Below the pieces are notes generated by a model. It had not been told where the DNA came from and searched no databases. It saw nothing but the letters and a program-made list of their open reading frames with translations. Shown here piece by piece: positions 34,431 to 44,700 of a stretch of DNA of 64,000 bases. How positions within the stretch are numbered: position 1 is the stretch's first letter; every line of letters starts with the position of its first letter. This DNA is from Gigaspora margarita (lineage: Eukaryota; Glomeromycota; Glomeromycetes; Diversisporales; Gigasporaceae), in contig WTPW01001658.1 of NCBI GenBank assembly GCA_009809945.1, forward strand, positions 27,752 through 91,751, written 5' to 3'. The position numbers were made by a program, and so were the translations under genes.

Positions 34431-34968
34431 AATTGATAGTCCACCAGCTAATCATAAATTGATTATAGTATAATATAATGCAAATCATATATAAAAATCA
34501 CTATAAGCAGAATGTAGTATGCATACATATAAAAGTTTTTTTTTCTTACTAAGTTAACGATACATGTCCACTAATTGAAAGTTGTAAAGCTCGCTAAGAC
34601 GCATCTAACAGTAATTGGATCATCCAAATTGGCCCTGTGAATGGCGAAATATCATTAAAAAATGATTGGATGACTATATAAAATCTCTATGTAAACAAAC
34701 ATTGTTTACATAGAGATTTTATATAGTTATCCAATTGTTATTTAATGATATCTTGCCATTCACTAGGCCGATTTGAATAATCTAATCACTATTAGATGTG
34801 TTTTAGTAAGCTCTACAACTTTCAATTAGTAGATATGTGTCATTAACTTAGTAAAAAAATACTTTTATATATATGCACGCCACATTCTGCCTATAGTGAT
34901 TTTTATATATATTTTGTATCTTGTTATACTATAATCGATTTTTGATTAACTGGCGAAATATCAATTAA
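34431..34968. repeat. Foldback element, family B (copy 4)
   Basis: This full-length palindrome is centred near 34699 (TGTAAACAAACATTGTTTACA). Its outer ends are AATTGATAGTCCACCAGCTAA and, inverted, AATTGATATTTCGCCAGTTAA. The arms show many more mismatches than the 30062-30605 copy. Confidence 0.75.
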
Positions 34969-35707
34969 TCAAAAATTATTTTAACTTATATATTATACAA
35001 ATTTTTATACTATAGTACTGAACAGTGAAAGCTATCTATTTTTTTTAGCATTGTTTAAAGTCTAATAACTTTACAACAAGTAATTATTTTAAAAATCTCT
35101 TTTACAAATTTTTTATTTGTAATCTAAACTACAAATCTGTAAGACAGATTTTTGATATCTTGCTTTTTAAATAAGTTATAAGAGTTTAAAGTTTAGCAAC
35201 TTTTATAATCAAGTAGAAATTTGGTGCAGGACAATTGACCAATCATATTGCTGCTTAATCACGTGCTCGTGATTTAATTAATTAATATTTATTATTAAAA
35301 ATTACTAAATACAGAATAAAATCCAAAATTTGGTGCTTATTATATAAAAAAAATCATTTTATATTTTTAACCAATTATAATTTTGTTATACAAAATTTAG
35401 CCAATTATAATCGTTATAAAATTCTCAAATTTGGCGCCTTTAAAAAAAATGGATAGTTTTTGCTTCCGGTACTGTACTAATATTAGATATTACAAATATA
35501 ATTTATAATAACTATAACTATAATTTTAAATTTAAATATATATTCTTTAATATTTTAATTTTTTAATAAAAGTTTCAAAATTAAATATTAAATAGTTTAT
35601 AAAAATCTTAATACTAAGTTTTTTATTTTTATACTAAAATTTGTATTTAGGTTAGAATTAGAATTAGAGTTTAAAAAGAATTTTTAAAAATATAAAATAT
35701 TTTTTAT
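34969..35707. other. AT-rich non-coding stretch
   Basis: A loosely palindromic piece around 35225-35455 (AATTTGGTGC and GTTATAAAATTCTCAAATTTGG) could be a decayed MITE. No gene is seen. Confidence 0.4.
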
Positions 35708-35710
35708 TTA

Positions 35711-35890
35711 GGATGCTAATAGAAAAGAGCTTATTATAGCCCTTTTTTCAATAGCCTACCTGATGCCAATGACAAGTTCTAAAATAATCAATATATATAG
35801 TCAATTATTTAGAACTTGTTATTGTTCTAGAGGGCCATTGGATAGATTATCATTAAGGGTGCTATATTGAGCTCTTTTTTGTTAGTGCCC
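35711..35890. mobile_element. TTA-flanked MITE (PIF/Harbinger-like), copy 3
   Basis: It is flanked by TTA (35708-35710 and 35891-35893) with ends GGATGCTAATAGAAAAGAGC and, inverted, GGGCACTAACAAAAAAGAGC. The centre holds an ACAAGTTCTAAATAATTGACT-type hairpin. It shares the terminal GGRTGCTAA with the other copies, but its interior is different. Confidence 0.7.
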
Positions 35891-36959
35891 TTAAAACATG
35901 CTAATTAATTAGCTAGTTTTATAAATAAAATTTTCTTAAATTTTAAAATAAAATAAAATAAATATCTCAATAATTATCAAGCCAAATTTAATGTTTTTTT
36001 TTTTTGATTTTATATTGTTATAGAATTAAAATAAAAAAAAATTATTAAATTTGATTTAATAATTGTTAAAATATTTTTATTTTAAAGTTTTAAAAAAATT
36101 TACTAAAAACAATTTGCCTGTTTTCTATTGATCTCTTCTCTAATATACAAATATATATACAGTCAGACTCTTCAAGTGCACACTCTAGGGACCGGATATA
36201 AGTGTGCACTTAGAGAGGGTATGTATTTATCTGTTATAGAATTAACTTAGATAGCCAATCAAAAGTGAAGTCAAATACATGATTAACACTTCAACACTTT
36301 TTATCCAAAAATGAGCTACCTTATGATCAAAACTGCACCAGGGGTCTAGATACTTTTGCAGTAACATGACATGGCATATAAAAATTAACCAATTGGAGAA
36401 TGTAAATTTTAATTTTCTCAGATTAGTCCAAAATCAAAACCAAATATGTGTACAAGAAGAAAAAAAGAGAAAAGTGCGAAAATACTTGGAAACTAGTATT
36501 TAAATTGGTCTTGAAAACCACATAAAAATGTTCAGAATGCGATTTTACATATAGATAGTGGCCTTCTAAGTCTATATATACAAACCCTAACACTAACCTT
36601 AACATAAAGCCAAAAAGTTAATCCAAATAACACCACATCAAGTGATGATCACGTTACTGCAAAAGTGTCTAAACTAGGGTATCCAGGATTATGCAATACA
36701 TTTAGATAAATTATGTAAGTGAAATGGGGTCAATTATATGACAGATGTGAATTAAATTTAAAATTAGATGAAGAAAATAGATGATTATATAATTTAATCT
36801 TTATTAGCAAAATTATCTGAATTATATATTTTAATTTTAAATAAATTATACAATAAATAAATTTTAAATAATTATAAGTTGATGTGATTTTTAAATCTTC
36901 AAATATTATTTATTTATTCATTAAAATTTACAAAATTTAATATTTGAATTGAATTTTCT

Positions 36960-38882
36960 GACAAAGCATATCTATTATCTGCTAAAATTCATTTGTAAGC
37001 TGAAAAGCTACGTTCTACATCAACTCCTGAAACTGGTAACCAAATATATACTAATGCTATTTTACTAATATTTGGTAACAAAACCATCTTCTCACACCAA
37101 TAATTATCCAAATCAAAATTTTACTGAATGCTTTTAACAATTCTAAATAAATTGCCCTTTCATTAATAAGCTCATTTGAAGGATTTTCTAATTCTTTAAT
37201 TGTTTTATATAATGTAATATCATGGCAGTCAATTTGTGCCTGCATATAGTATGGGTCAAAGCAACGAGTTGCTTTGAAAATTGAAAGTGCAAAATGATTA
37301 TCGACATGTTTTTTGAATGTGTTGTATGCTAATTAAAATGTTTTTTTAAAAATTACATCATATAATAACAAATTATACTTATTAATTTGACAAAGATCAA
37401 CCATTTCATTTGATTTGGGGAGTGCTTGGCAACCTGTACTTAAATAAGCATGTACTAGCTCTAATTGATTAGCAAGAAATAGCACAACAGGTTTATTCTG
37501 AATTTGACAAATTCAAGATTTTTGACTAATCTATAATAATAATAATAATAATTTAGTGAATAAATTATCATAAATCAATAAAATCTTTGCTAAAAAAACC
37601 TTCGGGACTATGCCCTAAAGGACATAGTCCTGAAGGGGGTTTTTTTTAGCAAAGTTTTTATAGTATTACTTACAATTGTGCATTAAAGGTAATAAAAAAA
37701 AAGAATAAACCACAAATAAAAAAATTATCCCTATTTTCAAAAACTTTAACCAATTTGGAAATTGCCATATTGTCTTTACTTTCTTCAGATTCTTGAAAAT
37801 AAAAATCAACTAATGATATAAAATGGGTACAAATTTAAAAAGCAAAATTAAACCAGGAGTTTCATCTGGTTTTTACAGGTAATAGTGGGAGTGTAGAATT
37901 CAAATCACCATTTAAAGAAAGAAAGAAAATCCATCGTCATTTTCTAGCTAGTGAATATATAAAGGTTGTTTTAATCAAACTTATGGTAGAATCAAGAAGC
38001 TTGAAGTTTTTGTAACCAATCCAAGTATTTTCTACTAGATTAATATGTGCATGAAGCAAATGTTATGTTTAATTTGGGAGCATTAAGGGTAAAAGAATAT
38101 TAAAAGCAGCTAACATATACGAAGCATTGTTTGTGATAAATAAAACAATATTATCAAAAGAAATTTTATAGTAAAACAAAGTTGAAATTACGAGTTGTGA
38201 AATTGTAGTTTTATTTATAGCTTGTAAATAATAAGTTCTAACCAAACTAGTTTGATCAAAATAACTAAATAGAATATATACTGCTACCCTACTGCAAGCG
38301 TCCATTGTTTCATCGATCATAATACAAAATTTTTTCCAACTACCGAATTTTTAAGTTTTTCTTCTTCTTGCTCGAACAAGATCGAAAAATCTTTTCATGA
38401 ATTTGGTTAGCTCCAGAAACCGCACCACCTATTAAAAATATAAATTAATTAATTAAATCGAAATAAATTATCAAATAAAAATTAATAAACATACTGTATT
38501 TACAATATTCCTGTAAAAAAGGTTGAAATAATATATCTTTTCAAATAGTATATCAGCTTTGACTAACAATTTAACAAAGTCAAGTACAAATTGTTCTCGA
38601 CCATCATAAAGCTTATTATAGATAGTAAGTGTATATTGAGTAGATGTATTGTCTTAAGATTTTTCAAGAACTTTTTTTTTTTGATTTGTGGGTGGAAGAT
38701 GCCAAATAGTTATCTATTACTGATATTTTTTCATGTGAAACTGTATCTTGACAAAACCAACAAAAAAGTTTTTCTCCATCTGTATAAAAATCCTCTTTAT
38801 ATTTAGGGTTTCTATTTTTTTTTTTAAAAAAAAAAAAAAAGAAAAAAAAAAGTATTGAGAAAATTTTTGCTATTTGTATCAA
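36960..38882 (-). pseudogene. hAT transposase with BED-like zinc finger, broken
   Basis: Reading leftward, the first recognisable block (38664-38800) is EKLFCWFCQDTVSHEKISVI, then DNYLASSTHKSKKK, a CxxC...H...H finger like those of BED/CGGBP1-type hAT transposases. The RNase H-like core (38069-38320) has IDETMDACSRVAVYI and DNIVLFITNNASYMLAA. The second motif normally reads TDNAS, so a catalytic Asp has become Asn. The hAT dimerisation block near 36970-37050 reads LPVSGVDVERSFSAYK-stop-ILADNRYALSE, with TGA where W is typical. Stops and frameshifts separate the blocks. The protein would have cut and joined DNA as a dimer in the nucleus; this copy cannot. No other gene in the window supplies an intact hAT transposase. 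Confidence 0.8.
37590..37655. repeat. Strong hairpin inside the hAT element
   Basis: CTTCGGGACTATGTCC and its complement GGACATAGTCCTGAAG pair around an AAAGG-type loop, flanked by TTGCTAAAAAAACC and GGTTTTTTTTAGCAAAG, which also pair. It disrupts the transposase region and looks like a small later insertion or a terminator-like hairpin. Confidence 0.6.
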
Positions 38883-39111
38883 ACTTTATCACTTTTATTA
38901 AATTAATCAAAATCGTGAAATACCATATATAAAATCAGCTAGCTAGATCAATTTAGATCTACCAATCATATTTTAGCCACATGATCTAAATGCTTTTTTT
39001 TGTTCAATTATGCAGAGCATATGCGATGCGAAAAAATGGTTAATTATGCACATAATTTCGCATTGCATAATCCTGGACACCCTAGTCTAGACTCCTGGAG
39101 GGCCCCATGAT

Positions 39112-39462
39112 CGATAATAGTCACTACATAGTAAAGTCCAAAGTTTATTATATAAATCAATTATAATCGCTTAAGTAAATTTGCTTGAGAGCTCAGAATA
39201 CACATACTCTGAAATTTTCATCAATTTTGGATAAGTTTTTATTATTTAGATTTTAATTTTTACGTTCAACGAAAAAATTAGAATTTTTTAAAAAAATATA
39301 TTCGTTGAACTTAAAAATTAAAAGTCAAATAATAAAAAGTATTTCAATTTTAATGAAAATTTTAGCACATATGTATTTTGATCTTCCAAATAAGTTTACT
39401 TAAGCGATGATATTCGATTTGCATAGTAAAATTTAGACTTTACTATGTAATGACTATTGGCG
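39112..39462. repeat. Palindromic MITE, family A (copy 4)
   Basis: The ends GTCACTACATAGTAAAGTCC and, inverted, GTCATTACATAGTAAAGTC, and the familiar interior with CGTTCAACGAAAAAATTAG, identify it. It sits inside the pogo-like element 36160-39829. Confidence 0.75.
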
Positions 39463-39579
39463 ATTAATCAAAATTGATTATATCCGAAAATAAACTATAA
39501 AAATCTGGTATTATTATTAGCCAGCTTTGAAATTAGTCACATGCGTGCATTTAGAGGGGCGCATACATATGCTTTGAGC

Positions 39580-39711
39580 GCTGAGTCTACGGACAGTTCT
39601 TACGGACAGTGCATGCTGACTGACGTTAACTAAATCCACCTACCCTAACCCTAACCCTAATCCTAATTCTGGTCACTGAACTGTCCCTAAGAACTGTCCG
39701 TAGATCGTCTG
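39580..39711. mobile_element. Small TIR element with 10-bp duplication (MULE-like)
   Basis: TCTACGGACAGTTCTTACGG at the left and, inverted, TCTACGGACAGTTCTTAGGG at the right are flanked by TGCTTTGAGC (39570-39579 and 39712-39721). A 9-10-bp duplication suggests a Mutator-like element. The core contains CCCTAACCCTAACCCTAAT (39642-39667), four telomere-type units. Confidence 0.7.
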
Positions 39712-39831
39712 TGCTTTGAGCTCTGGAAATTTTGGCACGTGCAGAATATAGAAGGTGCTTAAGTCCCGAGCTTGGGACCGGGCAGTATTGTGCATATAGA
39801 GAAGGTGTGCACTTAGGGGGGTCTGACTGTA

Positions 39832-40474
39832 TATATATTATAACATTATAAGTGCGTTTTAGTAAAGTCTTTAATTATATAAAGTATGTATACAATATAG
39901 AATAAAATAAAACTTCTACAATGTAGTAGATTTCTTAATAACTTTTAATTATATACTATATACAGTATATTTATTAATTACATTATATAATTAATATAAT
40001 AAAAGTAAACCAATTTATAAAGCAACTTAAAATAATTTTTTAAATAAAAAATGATTTAAATTATTACCTTTTAAATTATTATAATTGTTAGTAAAAAATG
40101 TACTATCAGTAGTATAAAAAGTAAAATCATATCATTGTAATAAAAAGGTTCATAAAATTATTCTTTTTATTAGAATATTGGAAAAATCAAAATCCAGATA
40201 GAGAGTAGATTTCTGTAAATAATCCCGTTTCCGGTTTATGTTTATAGCCCTGATCAAAAACCTTATGTTCATTGATCTAAATCTACGCACTGTATCTAAT
40301 GATATTAAGTATATTGATGCTACACGAGACGGTATGACTCAATATATATATATACAAAAAAAAAAATTTTGTAATGATCAAAAGTTTATGCGTGAATTAT
40401 TATTATCATAAATCGATCTGCCGAATCCGAAAAAAAACGACGGGCTAAGCCTGAAAATAGTTATAAACAATTTT
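39832..40474. other. AT-rich region downstream of PEX14
   Basis: This is the 3' side of PEX14. A short 48-codon frame (40267-40411) starting MFIDLNLRTVSNDIKY has no known match in memory and is not called. No other feature. Confidence 0.45.
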
Positions 40475-41489
40475 TCATTCTTGAGAATCACTGTTGTTCG
40501 TACCCATTTGCCAGGTCGGAATTGTTGGACGACCCGAAGTAATTCCAGGAAGTGACGATATAGATTGAACGATGGGAGAAGTTGCACTAGAAGTAAGAGT
40601 TGGAGATGACGACGATGGTAATATATCGTTAGAAAGAGATCGTCTATTTGCAAGAAGAGATTTTAAAGATTTAAGTTCTTGTTGTAAATCATTTAGGGAT
40701 TGAGATTGAGACTCTTTTGTCTTTTCAAGTAGCTGAAATGATAAAACTAAGGTTAAATAGTTAAAGTAACGGGTAAATAGATAAGATATATAATGAAAGT
40801 ATACTTTTGGAATCAAATCACGTATTGTATCTACATCATCTTTTAAATTTCTAAGCTCAGCCTCTTTTTTTATTTCATGATCTTTTAAATTTTTCAACAT
40901 TTCATCCAATCTCTCTAACGCTTCCCTAACTTTAAATGATTGCTCTTCAATGCTTTTTTTAACAAGTTGGATATCATGTTTAGCAGTGTCTAATGTCTCA
41001 GAAGCAGTTGTGAATTGATCAGTAAGAAGTTGCTTGTCACGATCAAGGTCGTCAGCAGTTGGTAACCTCAAGAGAGGAGAAATATATTTCTGAGAAAGAA
41101 GCTAAACAATTAGCAAAAAAATCAAGAGTATAAAAATAAATAAAAAAAATGAATACACAAACCTTAGCGACAGCAATGATCGCATAGCCAATGCCACCAA
41201 CGAAAACAGCAGCAATGAAATAATCTCTCCAGTCCATTCTTGGAACCGGAGGAGGCTGTATAATCACCGAAGTGGAGTTAGGTTGATTATTTTGTGGCAG
41301 AGCAACATCAGATACTTTGGTAGAGATGTCATCATCCTTGACTTTTCTCAATGCCTCTTCGATTTCCTCGGAAGTTAAGCCTTTAGATTCTAAAAAAGCT
41401 ACACGCTTTTTTAGAGGTGAATTTTGGACGTTTGGATCCTTAAGAAAATTTACAGCAGAAGTTATTAATCCTTGCCGAAGTGTAGACAT
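40475..41489 (-). CDS. PEX14: Peroxisomal membrane protein PEX14, three exons
   Basis: Pex14 forms the docking complex at the peroxisomal membrane that receives the PTS1/PTS2 receptors Pex5 and Pex7. Exons on the minus strand: 41489-41163, 41089-40805 and 40732-40475; introns of 73 and 72 bp have GT-AG ends and lie between codons. The product has 289 residues. Residues 8-50 match the conserved Pex14 N domain (AVNFLKDPNVQNSPLKKRVA, FLESKGLTSEEIEEALRKV). A proline-rich linker precedes a single hydrophobic segment at 90-109 (YFIAAVFVGGIGYAIIAVAK). Then comes a long charged coiled coil, and near the C-terminus LLANRRSL and IPTWQM, both typical of Pex14. An alternative acceptor at 41102 would add LLSQ; the one chosen gives the family-like AKKYISPLL. 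The ATG at 41489 is the first in frame. It is shorter than yeast Pex14 but normal in architecture. Confidence 0.92.
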
Positions 41490-42718
41490 ATGTCTGTTCA
41501 AAATGATCAAAACTCATAAGTTTGTAGTAATGTTTTCTTTACGGTAATAATTTATTAAAAATAAGTTACGTTATCTGTTATTATTATTTTACTAAATTAT
41601 ATCAGCTGTAAAGACTTTTTTTGTTTATCAATTGTCTATTGATAATCACCGATAATCACATGGGAGCTACTGTATGTGCAGATGTGACGCATTGACCATC
41701 AACGTCCATTAATAACTAACAGATAACGAGGGGACCGTATATCAGATATGATGAATAGGTTATTTGGTCATAACGAAAACTGATAGGACTTTATGACCTT
41801 TTAATATAGTAAGAATCATAATAAGCACTTTTTTTTTTTTTTTAATAGCAGTTAGCGTAACCTATATGACCGAGGTCATATCGAAAACAAAGGAGAATGC
41901 GATTTTGCTATATATAAACCACACTTCCTATTTTTATTAATTTTATTAGTCTAACCCTAACCCTAGTATCAATCAAAAAATCAAAAAATCAAAAAAAAAA
42001 ATCGTGATGTACCTGGCTTTAGCCATAATTTTAAATTGTGTTACGAATCCTTAACACGTACATACTTAAAATCCTTCGCGTTTGTAAGAAGTTAATAATC
42101 CAATGTCTTTTTTTTAAATACAGCACCATGCAAGGTACCCTGGTTTGATAGGTACCTAAGACCCTCCAAATTGATTCTTTGTTTAACATAATATGCTGAA
42201 CAAATGTAAAATTTTCAAAAGCCGATACTGCAATTTGATTGGTATGTCAAAATGGGGGGTGGAAATTGGTGTGGCCTATATATCAGATTTGTTTTATGAT
42301 GCTGTAGAGTTAATAATTTCGACAAATATAAAACTAATTTCAAAATACTAAATGCTGTAATGGGTTTTATCAGAAATTTATTGGGTATGTTACTTCAATA
42401 ATGCAACTGGCCAAAGAATAATAGGAACGATTCTGACAATTTTTGTTCATTTAACTTATTCCTGTATTTTTCATGTAAAAAGTTTTAGTTATTATCCAAA
42501 TAATAGTGAATAATAGTCATTTGGTTAATAATCGAACAGGAATCGATAAGTTCTACTTTTGGTATCTGACAGTGCCTATTTCTAGTATAAAAGATGAATC
42601 TATATCAGATATAGTACTATATTCCATTTAGAGCAATAGAATAGGATCTTAAGGTGCAGTTAGAAACCAAATATTAAACGTCTAAAATTGACGTACTTTA
42701 TAACCACTTAACAAAATA
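41490..42718. promoter_or_regulatory. PEX14 upstream region and uL11m downstream region
   Basis: This 1.2-kb spacer holds no convincing exon. Notable points are CTAACCCTAACCCTAG (41951-41966), an interstitial telomere-type motif also common in fungal promoters, and a TATGACCGAGGTCATA palindrome near 41867 that could bind a dimeric regulator. That regulatory role is speculation. Confidence 0.35.
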
Positions 42719-43168
42719 TCACGGTATAACCTGAATTCCGACAGATTTAGCAGTGGCAATAATGCTTTTACAAATTCCCTTTAACTCGAGATCTTTCATA
42801 TTTTCTTGTTGTTGTTTAAGTAGTGCAATTTCATAAATATGTTTCAAACTAACTTTTCCAACAATTTCTGTGCCAGGTTTACTTGCACCTTTTTCAACTC
42901 TGGCTGCTCGCTTTAAAAACCATGTTGTAGGTGGTAACTTTGTTACGAACGTGAACGTACGATCTGGCTTTATTGTTATGATTGTTGGAATTGGTGTATC
43001 TGGCTCGTAATTTTTAGTACGTTCATTAAATTGTTTGCAAAAGTCTATGGCTTTTACGCCACGTTGACCTAAAGCAGGTCCTATTGGAGGTGAAGGTGTT
43101 GCTTTAGCTGCTGGAACCATACATTTTATTTGAATATTTTTAGCTGTTTTTGCAACTACTTTTGCCAT
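42719..43168 (-). CDS. MRPL19: Mitochondrial large-subunit ribosomal protein uL11m
   Basis: The 149-residue product is a single-exon uL11. This protein binds the GTPase-associated centre of large-subunit rRNA at the base of the stalk and contacts elongation factors. The diagnostic N-terminal block is PAAKATPSPPIGPALGQRGV (residues 19-38), followed by DFCKQFNERT; the middle has TIITIKPDRTFTFVTKLPPT and the C-domain GTEIVGKVSLKHIYEIA. The bacterial-type sequence and length (E. coli L11 is 142 residues) rule out the cytosolic uL11. No cleavable presequence stands out, as in yeast Mrpl19, where the import signal is internal or short. It ends with TGA in the expected place and contains TGG for W (TTWFLKRA), which argues for the standard code. 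Its start lies 197 bp from TIM9. Confidence 0.93.
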   Translation of the reverse strand: MAKVVAKTAKNIQIKCMVPAAKATPSPPIGPALGQRGVKAIDFCKQFNERTKNYEPDTPIPTIITIKPDRTFTFVTKLPPTTWFLKRAARVEKGASKPGTEIVGKVSLKHIYEIALLKQQQENMKDLELKGICKSIIATAKSVGIQVIP

Positions 43169-43365
43169 TTTACTTTAAACTGATTTTTTTTGATTTCCGG
43201 TTAAATACTGATCCCGATAACGATAGAAAAAAAAAGATCCACCAATAGTATCATAGGTTACAATTTTATATTTCAATAATGCACGCAGTAATGTGAATAG
43301 ATCGTTATATTTTGTATCTTTCCACTAAGTCGGTTAAAAAAAAAAAATAAAAATAAAAAATAATA
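43169..43365. promoter_or_regulatory. Bidirectional promoter region, uL11m/TIM9
   Basis: Only 197 bp separate the two divergent start codons, so both promoters and 5' leaders must lie here. It contains TGATCCCGATAACGATAG near 43210 and A-rich runs next to the TIM9 start. No canonical TATA box can be assigned with confidence. Both products are needed for mitochondrial biogenesis, so co-expression is plausible. Confidence 0.6.
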
Positions 43366-43884
43366 ATGGATTTTCAAATGTATAATGATGCCGAAAAGCA
43401 ACAAATTCAGAAAATAATCGAACAGAAGCAGGTATGAAGATTTAATTGTAAGCTTGACTGTCATTTTTATTCAATAATTTTCTTCTGACGAATTCCACCT
43501 CAAATATTTCAAAAGATGCGTGACTTTTTGAAATTTTACACCAATTTGATCGAACGATGCTTTAACGATTGTATTAATGACTTTACTTCGAAGGCTTTAA
43601 CTTCAAAAGAGGTAAAGTAATTAGTTTTACAATTTCAAATTTGTCTTTCGTTCTGATTTAGCTCGTTACTTTTGAAATCTGACGTTCACAAAATTAACTT
43701 TTTGAAACCTTTCTAATGAACAAATTCGTTACAGGAAACATGTATTGGCCGTTGTACCGACAAATTCTTAAAACATAATGAACGGGTAGGACAACGATTT
43801 GGTGAATTAAATCAACAACTAATGCAACAACAGCAGCAGGCCCAACAATCTCAACCTCAACAAAGTAGTGGTAGATGGTTTTAG
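43366..43884 (+). CDS. TIM9: Mitochondrial import chaperone Tim9, three exons
   Basis: Tim9 and Tim10 form the hexameric intermembrane-space chaperone that guides carrier and other hydrophobic precursors to the TIM22 complex. Exons: 43366-43431, 43516-43611 and 43735-43884; introns of 84 and 123 bp with GT-AG ends, both in phase 0. The product has 103 residues. It shows the Tim9 pattern [21 protein letters not shown], the twin CX3C motifs (C37/C41 in ERCFNDC, C57/C61 in ETCIGRC) that form two intramolecular disulphides, and [16 protein letters not shown]. The C-terminus is extended by a Q-rich tail (about residues 84-100) ending GRWF, which is longer than in yeast Tim9 (87 residues). The ATG at 43366 is the first in frame and gives the expected MD...EKQQIQK start. 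Closely similar proteins Tim8/10/13 fit less well. Confidence 0.93.
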
Positions 43885-43917
43885 ACTCTTTAATAATAAT
43901 GTCTTTACATGCGCACT

Positions 43918-44060
43918 TTACTTTGCAAGAAAAAGTTTACGTTGGATGGGTTGGAAGGCTTGTCTACGTACGCTAAGGGCTAGGGCGCGTTCTTTAGAAC
44001 GAACTAATAAATTTGTAAAATGCTTTGATTTAATATAATGATAACGTTAATTTTTCTTAC
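43918..44060 (-). CDS. Possible C-terminal exon of an unidentified gene
   Basis: On the minus strand, 44003-43918 encodes RSKERALALSVRRQAFQPIQ, then RKLFLAK and a TAA stop. It is preceded by a plausible 57-bp intron (44060-44004; donor GTAAGA, acceptor ATTAG). The codon use is unlike the surrounding AT-rich repeats and it ends 33 bp from the convergent TIM9 stop, which suggests a small real gene. Upstream exons could not be assembled: a frame at about 44.13-44.21 kb starting MRYYMGSLLGKSPFDT is a candidate, but the join creates stops. No family was recognised. Confidence 0.25.
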
Positions 44061-44460
44061 CATTTTTGCTTAACTTAATTCTGAGCGAAGCAGTGGATTT
44101 GATTATCACATATAATAGGTATTATGTTAGAAAAATCATCTTTTGAAAGCAAGTATCAAATGGTGATTTCCCTAGCAGACTACCCATATAATAACGCATT
44201 GATCGATCCGGATCAGAGTACAAAAAATATTTAGAAATAAATTTTGTGATATTTAATGTTTAATTCAAAAATATTAATAATGGGCGTATAGTACAATATA
44301 TTTTTTATAAAGAAACATGATTTATAAAATTGTTTTAAGTAATAAAACTGATACTTATTTTAACACGCTTTTTTTGGCCACACCTTCTTTTAATATTATG
44401 AATTATAATAGACTTTGAAAAATTATTAATAAGCATTATTTATTGGATCAATAAATATAT
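44061..44460. other. Spacer with possible exon remnants
   Basis: See the preceding entry for a possible short minus-strand frame. Otherwise no feature is supported. Confidence 0.35.
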
Positions 44461-44700
44461 GGGGTTTCAATAGAAACCAAGCAAATCATTTTTAGTAAAT
44501 TTTTTTAACTTTAGATTAAAATATCTTAACTATTAAACCAATTTTGATAAAAATTTTTTGATTTTATTTCTATACCTATATAGAATTAAAAAAAAATTTT
44601 TTTATCAAAGATTGGTTTAATAGTTGTTAAGATATTTAATCTAAAGTTTAAAAAAAATTTTACTTAGAAACCATTTGCTTGGTTTCTATTGATGCTTCCT
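44461..44700. repeat. Palindromic MITE
   Basis: GGGGTTTCAATAGAAACCAAG at the left and, inverted, GGAAGCATCAATAGAAACC at the right, with arms pairing through TATCTTAAC and GTTAAGATA to a centre near 44580. It belongs with the innermost element at 14815-15061 and a decayed piece at 35.9-36.1 kb. Confidence 0.65.

Larger units (their letters stand above)
36675..39084 (-). mobile_element. hAT transposon, degenerate, with 8-bp duplication
   Basis: The termini TAGGGTATCCAGGATTATGC and, inverted, TAGGGTGTCCAGGATTATGC are flanked by GTCTAAAC and GTCTAGAC (36667-36674 and 39085-39092), an 8-bp duplication with one mismatch. The element is 2.4 kb and carries the remains of a transposase gene on the minus strand. 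It inserted into the right terminal repeat of element 36339-39097. Confidence 0.85.
36339..39097. mobile_element. TIR element, second layer of the stack
   Basis: CAGGGGTCTAGATACTTTTG at the left and, inverted, CAGGAGTCTAGACACTTTTG at the right, followed by CAGTAAC, form about 30 bp of terminal inverted repeat once the hAT inside the right terminus is removed. The unoccupied length would be about 350 bp. No clean target duplication was identified. Confidence 0.7.
36160..39829. mobile_element. pogo-like TA element, outermost layer of a nested stack
   Basis: The ends CAGTCAGACTCTTCAAGTGC and, inverted, CAGTCAGACCCCCCTAAGTGC are flanked by TA (36158-36159 and 39830-39831). About 0.55 kb of the element itself remains: 36160-36338 plus parts of 39098-39829. 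The rest is later insertions: a TIR element (36339-39097) that itself contains a hAT, a family A MITE (39112-39462), and a small element (39580-39711). Confidence 0.8.

Noticed and set aside
36160-39829. hAT transposase as the autonomous gene of the CAGTC/TA element
   Set aside because: The hAT has its own ends and 8-bp duplication within an inner element. It is a passenger, not the source of the TA-flanked family.
40267-40411. 48-codon frame MFIDLNLRTVSNDIKY as a small gene
   Set aside because: It is short, runs into AT microsatellite, and has no supporting family or splice evidence.
41508-41510. Upstream start for PEX14
   Set aside because: The codon there is TTG; the first ATG in frame is 41489 and gives the family-like MSTLRQGLITSA start.
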